NCBI GenBank assembly: GCA_018401435.1 | Contig: JAGYJW010000016.1 | Coordinates: 60,246 to 124,245 of the forward strand | DNA from: Deltaproteobacteria bacterium | Lineage (GTDB): Bacteria > Myxococcota_A > UBA796 > UBA2385 | Direction: 5' to 3' | Length of the DNA stretch: 64,000 bases | Shown here: positions 1 to 9,910 of the stretch, in pieces | Position numbering within the stretch: the first letter of the stretch is position 1 | Layout: each line of letters begins with the position of its first letter | The notes under the pieces: model-generated | What the model saw: only the letters and a program-made list of their open reading frames with translations | The model's database searches: none | Told to the model about the DNA's origin: nothing | Position numbers and translations under genes: made by a program

Positions 1-350
1 AGCACATCCCCTGGCAGCCCTTCTCCAACGACCAGCTGGCCGCCCTCGATGGCCACACGGTCTTTGTGGACTTCACCGCGGACTGGTGCTTGACCTGCAA
101 GGTCAACGAGAAGACCGTGCTGAGCACCGATACCGTAAGGCAGGCCATGGCCAGCCGCGGCATCGTGCCCCTGAAGGCGGATTGGACCCGCAAAGACGCC
201 GAGATCACCACCTGGCTGGAGCGCTATGGCCGCGCTGGCGTGCCCTTCTACCTGGTGGTGCCGGCAGACCGCAGCAAGGCGCCCATCCCCCTGGGCGAGG
301 TGATTACGCCCCAGTCCGTGGTCGAGGCGCTGGACGCTGCGAGCAGCTGA
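1..350 (+). CDS. DsbD-type thiol:disulfide interchange protein, C-terminal thioredoxin domain (5' truncated)
   Basis: The reading frame is open from base 3 and runs off the left edge, so only the last 115 or so residues are present. It reads as a thioredoxin fold with the redox motif WCLTCK directly after FVDFTAD, and a cis-proline stretch GVPFYLVV further on. That arrangement is typical of the periplasmic gamma domain of DsbD/ScsB proteins, which pass electrons from cytoplasmic thioredoxin to periplasmic partners. The membrane core expected upstream lies outside the window, so the full family assignment is inferred. A stand-alone thioredoxin-like lipoprotein is the alternative. Confidence 0.8.
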   Translation, partial: HIPWQPFSNDQLAALDGHTVFVDFTADWCLTCKVNEKTVLSTDTVRQAMASRGIVPLKADWTRKDAEITTWLERYGRAGVPFYLVVPADRSKAPIPLGEVITPQSVVEALDAASS

Positions 351-512
351 TTCGCGGACCGACACCCCGCGCATCCCAGAAGGCGGCTGCGGCACCGGGT
401 GATCCGCGCCCCGCTGGGATAGGCCCTGTGCCCTGGGTGCCGCCCGCCCTGGTGGTTGCGGGCGTGGTGCCTGCGCCCAGTCCCCTTGACCGCCCCGGAG
501 TGGCTGCAGATC

Positions 513-1411
513 ATGGCTGAACGCAACCGAGGCTTCGATCCCCTGGCGAGCCTCTTCGAGGCCCCGGACCCCGCCCGTCCCGTCGCTGCTTTGCTGGACG
601 AGGATGAGGTGGCCGAGCCCATTCCCGACGAGGTCCCCGACCCCGCGGCCGCTCTGCCCGCAGCCGCGCAGGAGCCCCCCCCCGATCCCGCTGCGGTGGC
701 GCTCCCCGCTGCCCCGGCGGTGGACAAGGAGGCCATCGCCAGTGCTGTCGCCGCGGCGGCCACCGCGCGCCTGGGCGTCGCCCGCCCCCCGCGCCGCCCC
801 GGCCGCGCCAGTACGGATGGCAGGAGGCCATCGCCAAGGCCGTCGCCGCAGCCGCACCGCGCGCCTGGGCGCAGCCGCCAGGTCGCCCCAAGGCGGCGGC
901 CCCGGCGCCCGCCCCCAAGACGGCCCTGGCCCGACCGGCCTCGCGGCTGGACAGCATGGCCCGCCGGGCCGTGCGCCCCCGCAACGCTCTCGAGGCCGCC
1001 CGGCGCGCCGCCGCCGAGGCCGCCCCACCGCGGTCGAGACCGCCGAGGCGCGCCCTCGCCCTGCGATCCCAGCTCACCCATCGCGTGCGGGCCATGATCC
1101 CGCGCTGGCTTCCCAATGCGGGCCGGGTGCTGGTCGAACAGGCGATGATCGCCGACGAGCGCGAGACCCTCACCGCCTTGTGGCGCGGCCATCGGGCTCG
1201 CTTCTTGCGCGATGGCGAGCTGGAGCGCGCGGTGGGCGCCGCGGCCGTGCTGCACGCCTTGGCCACGGTGGACGCCGGGCGCCTGGTCGCCGCCCATATG
1301 CTCACCGACGCCAGCGACTTCCTGGTGTGGATCGACCTGGACATCGAGAGTGGAGAAGGCAACCTGCTGGCTGCTTTCTCGAACGCGCGCGCCTACTTTT
1401 CGGGGCGCTGA
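513..1411 (+). CDS. hypothetical protein with Pro/Ala-rich linker; reading frame shifts near 780-820
   Basis: I do not recognise this protein. It starts at ATG 513 (MAERNRGFDPLASLFEAP), continues as an acidic, Pro/Ala-rich stretch, and then the plausible coding frame changes. From about 809 the frame ending at 1411 carries a better behaved, helical-looking domain containing IPRWLPNAGRVLVEQAMIAD and ending NARAYFSGR. C runs at about 674-682 and 785-790 lie in the first half. An imperfect 47-base duplication (about 733-780 and 824-870) encodes an EAIAxAVAAAA motif in both frames, which supports one original protein. Either an indel error or a real frameshift. The 3' end overlaps the convergent gene by 19 bases. 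Confidence 0.5.
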
Positions 1412-2109
1412 TCCGGGGCGGCCTCGCCGTCGGGCTGGGGCTGTTTTCCCGGTCCGGGCGGAGGGGCGGGCTGTCGTTCGGGTCCCAGGCTGGCGAAGCC
1501 CAGGCGCAAGAAGCTGGCCCGGCTGCGCTCCTCGCAGAGCTGGGCCACCAGCGCCGCGGCGGCCTCGGGGCTGCGGCGGTGGGCCGTGACCGAGGCCTCC
1601 CAGACGATGGGTGCTGGGCTCTGCAAGCCGCTCAGCACCAAGGAGATCTGCAGATCCGGCTCGGCCGATGCCGCGGAGCCCTCCATCAGGGCGAAGGCGC
1701 CGCTGCGGGTCCGCAAGCCCGCCAGCAGGTCCCGGGCGTCGGCCACCTCGACCAGGCGGGGAGCGAGGGCGGGCATCAGGCCCCGCTCCTCGAAGTGCAG
1801 GCGGGCGAGGTCGGCCGCGGGGCCCTCCCGCGGAATCAGCAGGCTGCGGCCCTCCTCCAGCAGGTCCTCCAGGCGGCCCAGCGCCGGCACCTGGGCGTCT
1901 TGTCGGCGGGCGAGCACCACGCGGTCGGCCGCGACCGCGCAGCGGGTGCCCGGGCTGAGGTGACCGCTGTCTTCGAGGCGCTGCATGTCCGGGCGAGGCA
2001 GGATCAACAGGCTGCGGCCGCGTCCGGTGTCGATCAGCCGCACCGCCGCTGCCGAATTATAACCGGCTGGACCGGCTGCCCCGTGCGCTCGGTCCACACT
2101 GGAAGTCAT
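1393..2109 (-). CDS. hypothetical protein, 238 aa
   Basis: Unrecognised soluble-looking protein beginning MTSSVDRAHGAAGPAG. No signal peptide or membrane segment is evident. The middle has alternating hydrophobic and acidic segments (for example LLEEGRSLLIPREGP and ISLVLSGLQSPAP), consistent with an alpha/beta domain, and the C-terminus is a Pro/Gln-rich tail. I chose the ATG at 2109; GTG at 2121 and an ATG at 2142 are in frame upstream and close to a GGAGGGG sequence, so the start is uncertain. It is convergent with the preceding gene and overlaps its end. A function cannot be proposed. Confidence 0.5.
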   Translation of the reverse strand: MTSSVDRAHGAAGPAGYNSAAAVRLIDTGRGRSLLILPRPDMQRLEDSGHLSPGTRCAVAADRVVLARRQDAQVPALGRLEDLLEEGRSLLIPREGPAADLARLHFEERGLMPALAPRLVEVADARDLLAGLRTRSGAFALMEGSAASAEPDLQISLVLSGLQSPAPIVWEASVTAHRRSPEAAAALVAQLCEERSRASFLRLGFASLGPERQPAPPPGPGKQPQPDGEAAPDQRPEK

Positions 2110-2212
2110 GCGCTGAATCACGCCCCTCCGCGGGTGCGCCACGGACCAGGGCCCCGGCGGCTGTCACAGGCGCCGAGCCCGGCCACCAGCGCCCCCAGGG
2201 CGGCCCGGGCCC

Positions 2213-4078
2213 TCATCCGTGGCGCTCGCGCCAGCGGGCCAGGACGAGGGCGCTCCAAAGCCTGCGGCGGTGGTCTGCGCGGCCATCCTGGTGCTCCGCC
2301 ATCACCTGTCGCAGGCGCAGGGGGGGCACCAGGTCCGCCAGCGCCTCGGGCAGCGCCTTGAGCAGGTGCTGACAGGGCCCCCGCAGCCAGGGCCCCACGG
2401 GTGTGCCAAAGCCCTTCTTGGGCCGGTTGAGGATCTCGGCGGGCACCACGTCGGCCACCGCGTCCCGCAGGATGGCCTTGCCCAGCCCGCGCCGGAGCTT
2501 GTGGCCGATGGGAATATCGGCTGCGAGCTCGACGATGTGGTGGTCCAGGAAGGGCGAGCGCACCTCGACCCCGTGGGCCATGCTGGCCCGGTCGACCTTC
2601 ACCAGCACGCCATCGCCCAGGTACAAGCGCTGGTCCAGGTAGAGGGCCCGCGAGGCCACGTCGGTGCCTGCACAAGCCTGCGCGTGGGCGTCCACCCCCG
2701 CCCAGAGGGTGGCGTCGGCCTCGGGGTCGGGCAGAAGCTCCTCGGGCAGCCAGGCGCCCATCCAGCGCTGGTGGCGGTGGGCCCAGGGATGTCCCAGGCC
2801 GTCCACGAAGCGGCGGGCCATATAGTCGCGGGTGACCCCACCATGGCGGGTGGGCAGGCGTCCCGCGATCCGCGCCAGGGCGGGCGCGAAGGGGCCCAGG
2901 GGGCCGGCGAGGCGGTGGGCCATCAAGGTGGGGTAGCCGCCAAAGCTCTCGTCTGCCCCGTCCCCCGACAGCACGCAGGTGATTCCGGCCTCCTGAACCA
3001 ACTCCATCAGCCGCCAGGTGGCCACCAGGGAGCTGTCGGCCAGGGGCTCGTCCATATGGGCGCTGATGGCGTCCAGCAGGCGGGGCAGGTCGCCGCTCTC
3101 CAGGCGGGCTTGCCGGTGCTCGGTGCCGATGGCGGCGGCGGCCTTGCGCGCCCAGGGCCCCTCGTCGAAGCCCTCGGCCCCCACCGCAATGGAGAAGCTG
3201 CGCAGGGGCCGGCTGCGGCGGGCTTGTGCCAGGGCGGCCACGGTGGTGGAGTCCAGGCCGCCACTCAGCAGCACGCCGACCTCGACGTCGGCCTCGACCA
3301 GCCGCTGCTGGACCGCGACCTCGAGGGCCCCCCGCAGGCTGCGGGCCCAGCGCTTGCGGCTGCCACCCTGACCGGGCTGGGGCAGGGGAGGGGTCCAGAA
3401 GCGGTCCACCCGGGGCTCCCCACCCGAAAAGATGCGGCTGGTGCCGGCCTCCAGCTTGTGGATGCCCAACCAGGGCGTATGGGGCGTGGGCAGGTACTCC
3501 CACAGCAGCAGGGCGCGCAGGGCCGCGACGTCGGGCTTGCGGCCGATGCCCGGCACCGCCATCAGGGCCCGCAGCTCGCTGCCCCAGGCCACGGTCCCAT
3601 CCGACAGCGTGGCGTAGTAGAGCGGCTTCTGGCCCATTCGGTCCCGCGCCAGCGACAGGCTCTGGTCCGCGCGGTCCAGCACCGCCACCGCGAACATGCC
3701 GCGCAGGCGCTCCAGGGCCGGGCGCAGGCCGCAGGTGGCCACCAGGTTGGCGACCACCTCGGTGTCGGAGTGGCCCCGAAAGGGGATGCCGGCGCCGCTC
3801 AGCTCTTGTCGCAGGCGCCGGTGGTTGTAGATCTCGCCGTTGAGCGCGACCATGACCCGCCCGCTGGCGTCGGTCATGGGCTGGTGGCCCTGCTCCAGGT
3901 CGAGGATGGCCAGCCGCCGGGCGCCGGTCACCGCCCAGGTGCCTTGGGGTCCCGACAGCGCCTCCACACCCTCGTCGTCGGGGCCGCGGTGGGCCAGCAG
4001 CCGGGTCATGTGGGCCGCGGTGGCCCCTGCCTCGCGCGGCAGCCCGGCCGGTCGGAAGAGGCCGGCGATGCCGCACAT
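2213..4078 (-). CDS. asnB: asparagine synthetase (glutamine-hydrolysing), AsnB family
   Basis: A 621-residue glutamine amidotransferase/asparagine synthetase. The protein opens MCGIAGLF, so Cys2 is the class II (Ntn) glutaminase nucleophile; MVALNGEIYNHRRL and GHSDTEVV line the glutamine site. The C-terminal synthetase domain has the PP-loop GVLLSGGLDSTT that binds ATP, and a conserved YLDQRLYLGDGVLVKVDR stretch. The start is fixed by the need for Cys at position 2. It lies 2 bases downstream of the glycosyltransferase gene 4081-5127 and is surely co-transcribed. AsnB homologues beside glycosyltransferases often amidate sugars or peptides in cell-surface pathways rather than make free asparagine, so the physiological substrate is open. 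Confidence 0.92.
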   Translation of the reverse strand: MCGIAGLFRPAGLPREAGATAAHMTRLLAHRGPDDEGVEALSGPQGTWAVTGARRLAILDLEQGHQPMTDASGRVMVALNGEIYNHRRLRQELSGAGIPFRGHSDTEVVANLVATCGLRPALERLRGMFAVAVLDRADQSLSLARDRMGQKPLYYATLSDGTVAWGSELRALMAVPGIGRKPDVAALRALLLWEYLPTPHTPWLGIHKLEAGTSRIFSGGEPRVDRFWTPPLPQPGQGGSRKRWARSLRGALEVAVQQRLVEADVEVGVLLSGGLDSTTVAALAQARRSRPLRSFSIAVGAEGFDEGPWARKAAAAIGTEHRQARLESGDLPRLLDAISAHMDEPLADSSLVATWRLMELVQEAGITCVLSGDGADESFGGYPTLMAHRLAGPLGPFAPALARIAGRLPTRHGGVTRDYMARRFVDGLGHPWAHRHQRWMGAWLPEELLPDPEADATLWAGVDAHAQACAGTDVASRALYLDQRLYLGDGVLVKVDRASMAHGVEVRSPFLDHHIVELAADIPIGHKLRRGLGKAILRDAVADVVPAEILNRPKKGFGTPVGPWLRGPCQHLLKALPEALADLVPPLRLRQVMAEHQDGRADHRRRLWSALVLARWRERHG

Positions 4079-4080
4079 GC

Positions 4081-5127
4081 TCAGGCCCCCGCGCGACGGG
4101 GGCGCAGCTGCACGACCTCGTCGTGGATGGTCAAGGCGTCGGGCAGGTTGTGCACCCGGGCCACCCGGTAGGGGGCCTTGTTCTGCACCTCGTAGTGCAT
4201 CCGGATGAGCACCTCGGCGATGATGCCCAGGGTGATCTCCACCACCCCGAAGATCGCCAGCATGGGGCTGATCACGGTGAGACAGGCCGCCAGCACCACC
4301 TGGTCGGTCAGCAGCCAGGTGAGCAGGGCCGCGAGGCCGCTGAGCCCGCCCAGAAAGACCAGGATGAAGCCCAGCCACCCGAAGAAGTAGATGGGGGTGA
4401 CGTAGAAGTCCCGCAGGAACTTCACGGTGGTCAGGTCCAGCAGCACCTTGGGGATGCGGCTGAGGCCGTATTTGCTGGTGCCGCGGGTGCGCGGGTGGTG
4501 CCGCACGGGCACCTCCACCAGCCGCGCGCCGGCCCAGGTCACATAGATGGGGATGAAGCGGTGCATCTCGCCATAAAGCGGGATGTTCTGGATATATTCG
4601 CGCTTGTAGACCCGCAGCGTGCAGCCATAGTCGTGCAGCGGCACCTTGGAGAGCCACGAGATCAAGGCGTTTGCGGCCTTGCTGGGCAGCACCCGCGTCA
4701 TCGCCGCGTCCTGGCGGTCCTTGCGCCACCCGCAGACCACGTCGTATTCGTCGAGGTGCTGCAGCATGTCGGGGATGTCGGCGGGGTCGTTCTGCAGGTC
4801 GCCATCGATGGTGACCATCACCGGCGCGCGGGCGTGGCGGATGCCTGCGGTCAATGCCGCAGTCTGGCCGTAGTTGCGCACGAAGTGGATGACCGCAGCC
4901 CGGGGATCCCGCGCTGCGATGGCGTCCAGCTCGGCGGCCGAGCCGTCCTTGCTGCCGTCATTGACGTAGAGCACCTCGAAGTCGAGGTGGCCCACCGCGG
5001 CGCAGATGGCCGCGTGCAGGGGCTCGATATTGCCCGCCTCGTCGTAGATGGGCACCACGATGCTGACCGCCGGAGCACCGCCGGGGGCTGCGGCCTCAAC
5101 CGGCGGAGCGTCGGCGGGGTCGGGCAT
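4081..5127 (-). CDS. family 2 glycosyltransferase, polyprenol-phosphate (DPM1/ArnC-like) type
   Basis: A 348-residue GT-A glycosyltransferase. Residues 20-30 read VSIVVPIYDEAGN, followed by YVNDGSKDGS (nucleotide binding) and a DGDLQNDP motif that binds the metal. HPRTRGTSKYG is typical of enzymes that load sugars on undecaprenyl or dolichyl phosphate. The C-terminal third has two hydrophobic segments (YFFGWLGFILVFLGGL and ISPMLAIFGVVEITLGIIAEVLI) that should anchor it in the inner membrane. Such enzymes supply lipid-linked sugars for envelope modification. The pairing with the AsnB-like gene 2 bases downstream suggests a common surface-glycan or lipid pathway. The sugar donor cannot be read from sequence. 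Confidence 0.9.
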   Translation of the reverse strand: MPDPADAPPVEAAAPGGAPAVSIVVPIYDEAGNIEPLHAAICAAVGHLDFEVLYVNDGSKDGSAAELDAIAARDPRAAVIHFVRNYGQTAALTAGIRHARAPVMVTIDGDLQNDPADIPDMLQHLDEYDVVCGWRKDRQDAAMTRVLPSKAANALISWLSKVPLHDYGCTLRVYKREYIQNIPLYGEMHRFIPIYVTWAGARLVEVPVRHHPRTRGTSKYGLSRIPKVLLDLTTVKFLRDFYVTPIYFFGWLGFILVFLGGLSGLAALLTWLLTDQVVLAACLTVISPMLAIFGVVEITLGIIAEVLIRMHYEVQNKAPYRVARVHNLPDALTIHDEVVQLRPRRAGA

Positions 5128-5133
5128 GGGGCC

Positions 5134-5799
5134 TCAGTTGCCCTCGGGCGTCGGGACGGGGGCGGGGCCGGGCGCCGGCTCGCTGGGATTGGCCTGCAGG
5201 TCACCCGCGGGCATCTCGCCGGTGGGATCGCCCTGGACCGGCCGCAGCCCGCCCGGCGCGCCACCCGGCGCCAGCACCGAAGGATCGAAATCGTCGGTGA
5301 GGGTGAGGACCACCGGCGCGACCGCCTCTTGCCCGATCTGGATCGGGGGATCGGTGACGTAGCCGGGGTCGCCCTTGGTGGGGCCGTCGCCGTCGCGGTC
5401 GATAAAGGCGTGAATCTGGAGCTGGCCGAGATCCTTGGGCACCTCGACATCCCAGGTGTCGCCCGAGCGGATCTCGAGGGTGTGGACCAGCCGGGGCGCG
5501 CCCTCGCCCACCGGAATGGTACGAAAATCCAGGCGGCGCTGCCCTGTGATGGTGCCGGCGTAGACGAAGCTGCCTTCGAGCTTCACGCCTTCGCCGGGGT
5601 TCACGCGGAAGCGGGCCTCGTTGGGCTGGGTGGCCCCCACGTCGGGGGGCGCTTCGGACACGGTGGCGCCCGTGCCGGGGCCCGATGGGGTCAGCTCGTC
5701 ATAGGAGCTGACCGGGTTGGGATCCGGGCAGCCCAGCAACAGGGCTGGGAGCAGCAGACCGACGGGGGTGATGAGGCGCTGGATGGATGGACGATGCAC
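5134..5799 (-). CDS. lipoprotein of unknown function, 221 aa
   Basis: Starts with GTG at 5799 behind a good GGAGGAA ribosome-binding site. The N-terminus ([24 protein letters not shown]) is a lipoprotein signal with lipobox LLLGC, so the mature protein should be lipid-anchored at Cys24. The mature part begins with a disordered Pro/Ser/Gly stretch, then a compact beta-rich domain including [19 protein letters not shown], a possible calcium-binding Asp-rich loop. It ends in a Pro/Glu-rich tail. It is 6 bases upstream of the glycosyltransferase gene on the same strand and may head that operon. No family is recognised. Confidence 0.75.
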   Translation of the reverse strand: MHRPSIQRLITPVGLLLPALLLGCPDPNPVSSYDELTPSGPGTGATVSEAPPDVGATQPNEARFRVNPGEGVKLEGSFVYAGTITGQRRLDFRTIPVGEGAPRLVHTLEIRSGDTWDVEVPKDLGQLQIHAFIDRDGDGPTKGDPGYVTDPPIQIGQEAVAPVVLTLTDDFDPSVLAPGGAPGGLRPVQGDPTGEMPAGDLQANPSEPAPGPAPVPTPEGN

Positions 5800-5876
5800 G
5801 GCGGTTCCTCCCGCATCTGAGCGGTGTCGTTACCGGTTATACCGCAGCATGTCAACGAGCCGGCCCATGCCGAGGG

Positions 5877-5922
5877 GGGGGAGCGCTCCCCCTTGACGCC
5901 AGGGCCCGCCGCGCGGTAGCAA
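5877..5922 (+). promoter_or_regulatory. candidate promoter and operator of the BMC operon
   Basis: A perfect 16-base palindrome GGGGGAGCGCTCCCCC occupies 5877-5892 and is followed at once by TTGACG (5893-5898), a good -35 match. A weak -10 candidate TAGCAA follows at 5917-5922 after an 18-base spacer. The site is in the divergent gap between the lipoprotein gene and the first shell gene, 30 bases before its GTG start. A palindrome abutting a -35 element would suit a dimeric regulator. This is inference from pattern only. Confidence 0.35.
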
Positions 5923-5951
5923 GATGGGCCGCCAGACCTGGGAGGTGCGCG

Positions 5952-6566
5952 GTGTCAGTGACCCTCCGAGGCTATGTCTTCCTCGACAGCATGCAGCCGC
6001 AGCTCGCTGCCTTCACCGGAACCACCTGCAAGGGCTTCTTGCCCCTCGCCGGTCAGGCCTCCCTTTGGGTGGAGACCGCTCCGGGCATGATCATCAACCG
6101 CGTGACCGATGTCGCCCTGAAGGCCACGCGTTCGGTGCCCGCCGTGCAGGTGGTCGAACGCGCCTTCGGGCTGCTCGAGATCCACCACGACGACAAGGGC
6201 GAGGTGCTCAGCGCCGGGGACGCGATCCTCGAATATCTCGGCCTGAAAGAGTCCGATTGTGTGCGGCCCAAGGTCGTGTCCAATCAGATCATCCGGGCCG
6301 TGGAATCCTACCAGGCGCAGATCATCAACCGGAACCGGAAGGGCATGATGCTCATCCCCGGTCAGAGCCTCTTCATCCTCGAGACCGAACCCGCCGCCTG
6401 GGCGGTGATCGCGGCGAATGAGGCTGAGAAGGCCGCCAACGTGAACCTCATCAACCTGACCCCCTTCGGCGCCTTCGGGCGGCTGTGGATGGGCGGCAGC
6501 GAGAGCGAGATCGACAGCGCCCGGGACGCGGCCATCGCCGCCATCGACGCGCTGGCCAACCGCTGA
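5952..6566 (+). CDS. BMC-T tandem-domain shell protein, double-stacking type
   Basis: A 204-residue tandem BMC-domain protein forming pseudohexameric trimers in the shell facets. The start is GTG 5952, six bases after GGGAGG. The first domain begins [19 protein letters not shown] and the second includes [46 protein letters not shown] and [13 protein letters not shown] follow. From memory these blocks closely match H. ochraceum Hoch_5816 and Hoch_3341, which belong to the class that stacks two trimers face to face and has a gated central pore. It is the first gene of the operon and the only member of its type here. Likely role: conduit for larger substrates or cofactors. Confidence 0.88.
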   Translation: MSVTLRGYVFLDSMQPQLAAFTGTTCKGFLPLAGQASLWVETAPGMIINRVTDVALKATRSVPAVQVVERAFGLLEIHHDDKGEVLSAGDAILEYLGLKESDCVRPKVVSNQIIRAVESYQAQIINRNRKGMMLIPGQSLFILETEPAAWAVIAANEAEKAANVNLINLTPFGAFGRLWMGGSESEIDSARDAAIAAIDALANR

Positions 6567-6625
6567 ATCCTTCTGGTGGGCGCCGCGCACCCGCGGGCCC
6601 CAAACCTCCACTCGGAGAATCCAAG

Positions 6626-6928
<303 letters not shown>

Positions 6929-6934
6929 GTCGCC

Positions 6935-7269
6935 ATGAAGCTCGGGCGCATCGTCGGCACGGTCGTCTCGACCCGCAAGGAAGAGACGCTGCAGAGCCTT
7001 CGCCTCTACATCGTCCGCGACCTCTCCTTGAAGCTGGAAGACAAGGACAGCTTCGTGGTGGCGGCGGACGCCGTGGGGGCCGGGGTTGGCGAGGTCGTGC
7101 TCTATGCGTCGGGCTCTTCGGCCCGCCAGACCCGCATGACCGACAAGCGGCCGGTGGACGCCACGGTGATGGCCATCGTGGACACCATCGACATCAATGA
7201 TGCCGTGGTCTACGACAAATATGGCGAGGCGGTCGCCGAGATCGCTGCCCGCGCCAAGGGTGACTCCTG

Positions 7270-7270
<1 letters not shown>
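6935..7270 (+). CDS. BMC-P pentameric vertex protein (EutN/CcmL family), first copy
   Basis: A 111-residue EutN/CcmL-fold protein that should cap shell vertices as a pentamer. It opens [29 protein letters not shown] and carries the family's [26 protein letters not shown] block followed by [16 protein letters not shown]. The C-terminal extension ([19 protein letters not shown]) is about 15 residues longer than the family minimum. It follows the BMC-H gene by 6 bases and its stop codon overlaps the start of the aldehyde dehydrogenase gene by one base (TGATG), implying translational coupling. Of the three vertex proteins this has the most canonical glycine-rich core. Confidence 0.93.
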
Positions 7271-8679
<1,409 letters not shown>

Positions 8680-8694
8680 GACGGAGCCGCCGCC

Positions 8695-9288
8695 ATGGCC
8701 AATGACGCGCTGGCCCTCGTCGAGCTGGGCTCGGTCGCCCGCGGGCTCAAGGCCCTGGACGCCCTGGTGAAGAAGGCGCCGGTCACCCTGCTCGAGGCCA
8801 ACCTGGTCGAGCCGGGGCACTACCTGTTGCTCTTTGTGGGCGAGGTGGCCGCGGTGCAGGAGAGCTTCGCCGAGGCCCTCGCCGTGTCCGAGGGGGCGGT
8901 GCTGGACAGCTTGCTGCTGCCCTTTGCCCACCCGGATCTGCTCGCCGGGCTGCAAGGCGCCGAGACCCCCGCCGACGCCGACAGCCTGGACACCCTGGGC
9001 CTGGTGGAGGCCCGCACCGTGGCTGCGACCCTGGGGGCCTGCGACCGCTGCCTCAAGGACGCCGACGTCAAGCTGGTGGGCCTGCGGGTGGCCGGCGGGC
9101 TGGGCGGCCGCGGCTGGTTTGCGCTCTGCGGCGCCCAGCACGACGTCGAAGCGGGGCTGGACGTGGCCCGCGGCAGCCTGGGCGACGCCGCCCACGCCAT
9201 CGAGCTGATCCCCCGTCCCCACGAAGAGATGGTGCCCTGGCTGTTGCGCCGGGCGCCCTTCCGCCTTGGCGGTCCAGGAGGCCCCTGA
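8695..9288 (+). CDS. BMC-T tandem-domain shell protein, single-layer type
   Basis: A 197-residue protein with two BMC domains in tandem: ALALVELGSVARGLKALDALVKKAPVTLL then TLGLVEARTVAATLGACDRCLKDADVKLVGLRVAGG. Each domain ends in the usual Gly-rich loop and helix. It resembles, from memory, H. ochraceum Hoch_5812, a trimer that forms a single layer with a small pore. Domain 1 has a conserved PVTLLEANLVEPGHYLLLFVGEVAAV segment. The C-terminal RRAPFRLGGPGGP tail is short and basic. Its stop overlaps the next start by one base. It is distinct from the first trimer gene, so the shell has two types of facet trimer. Confidence 0.9.
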   Translation: MANDALALVELGSVARGLKALDALVKKAPVTLLEANLVEPGHYLLLFVGEVAAVQESFAEALAVSEGAVLDSLLLPFAHPDLLAGLQGAETPADADSLDTLGLVEARTVAATLGACDRCLKDADVKLVGLRVAGGLGGRGWFALCGAQHDVEAGLDVARGSLGDAAHAIELIPRPHEEMVPWLLRRAPFRLGGPGGP

Positions 9289-9599
9289 TGGAGCTCGCGC
9301 GCGTCCTCGGCCGGGTGGTGGCCACCGTGAAATACGAGACCCTGCAGGGGGTCAAGCTGCTCGTGATTCAGCCCGAGGACGCCAATGGCGCCCCCCAGGG
9401 CGATCCCTTGATCGCCGCGGACGCCTTGCAGGCCGGTCCGGGAGATCGGGTGAGCTGGGTGGGCGGGCGCGAGGCCGCCATGACCCTCCCCCGCGAATTC
9501 GCTCCGGTCGATGCCGCCATCACCAGCATCGTGGACCACGCCTGGTCCGACCGCGGGGCGCATGTGCCCGCCGCGACCAAGGCCGGGAGCCGCCCATGA
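9288..9599 (+). CDS. BMC-P pentameric vertex protein, second copy
   Basis: A 103-residue EutN/CcmL-family protein starting MELARVLGRVVATVKYETLQGVKLLVIQP, with the conserved LIAADALQAGPGDRVSWVGG turn and an APVDAAITSIVDHAW strand. The VSWVGGREAAM segment differs from the [11 protein letters not shown] of the first copy, so the pentamer's central face is different. The C-terminal tail (DRGAHVPAATKAGSRP) is basic and flexible. It overlaps the previous gene by one base and the next by four (ATGA). A role as an alternative vertex, or one half of mixed vertices, is inferred. Confidence 0.9.
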   Translation: MELARVLGRVVATVKYETLQGVKLLVIQPEDANGAPQGDPLIAADALQAGPGDRVSWVGGREAAMTLPREFAPVDAAITSIVDHAWSDRGAHVPAATKAGSRP

Positions 9600-9910
9600 T
9601 CCTCGCCCGCGTCATCGGCAACTGCGTGTCCACCGTGCAGCACCCCGTTTACGACGGCCGCACGGTGCTGGTCTGCCTGCCTGTGCAAACCGATGGCTGC
9701 AGCCCTCTGGGCGGCGAGTTTCTGTCGGTGGACGCGGTGCAAGCGGGGGTGGGCGACCTCGTGCTGGTGGCCCGCGAAGGCAACGCCGCCCAGCAGGCCC
9801 TGGGCAAGGGGCCCTTTCACTCCGTCATCCTGGGCATCGTAGACGAGCTGGTCGAGGCGGGGCAGGTGGTGGCCTCTGGTGCCCACCGCGACGAGGCGCC
9901 CCGTGTCTGA
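9596..9910 (+). CDS. BMC-P pentameric vertex protein, third copy
   Basis: A 104-residue EutN/CcmL-family protein starting MILARVIGNCVSTVQHPVYDGRTVLVCLP. It has the FLSVDAVQAGVGDLVLVAREGNAAQQ block typical of the family and ends with VILGIVDELVEAG plus a charged tail. The ATG at 9596 is fixed by a four-base overlap with the preceding stop. The QHPVYDGRTVLVC motif in place of the usual charged strand is often seen in the CcmL-like subset. Three paralogous pentamers in one operon is also the situation I recall for H. ochraceum, though there they are spread over two sites. Confidence 0.9.
   Translation: MILARVIGNCVSTVQHPVYDGRTVLVCLPVQTDGCSPLGGEFLSVDAVQAGVGDLVLVAREGNAAQQALGKGPFHSVILGIVDELVEAGQVVASGAHRDEAPRV

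Noticed and set aside
5825..5860. TTGACA-TGCTGCGG-TATAAC on the minus strand upstream of the lipoprotein gene
   Set aside because: The spacing is 8 bases, too short for a sigma-70 promoter.
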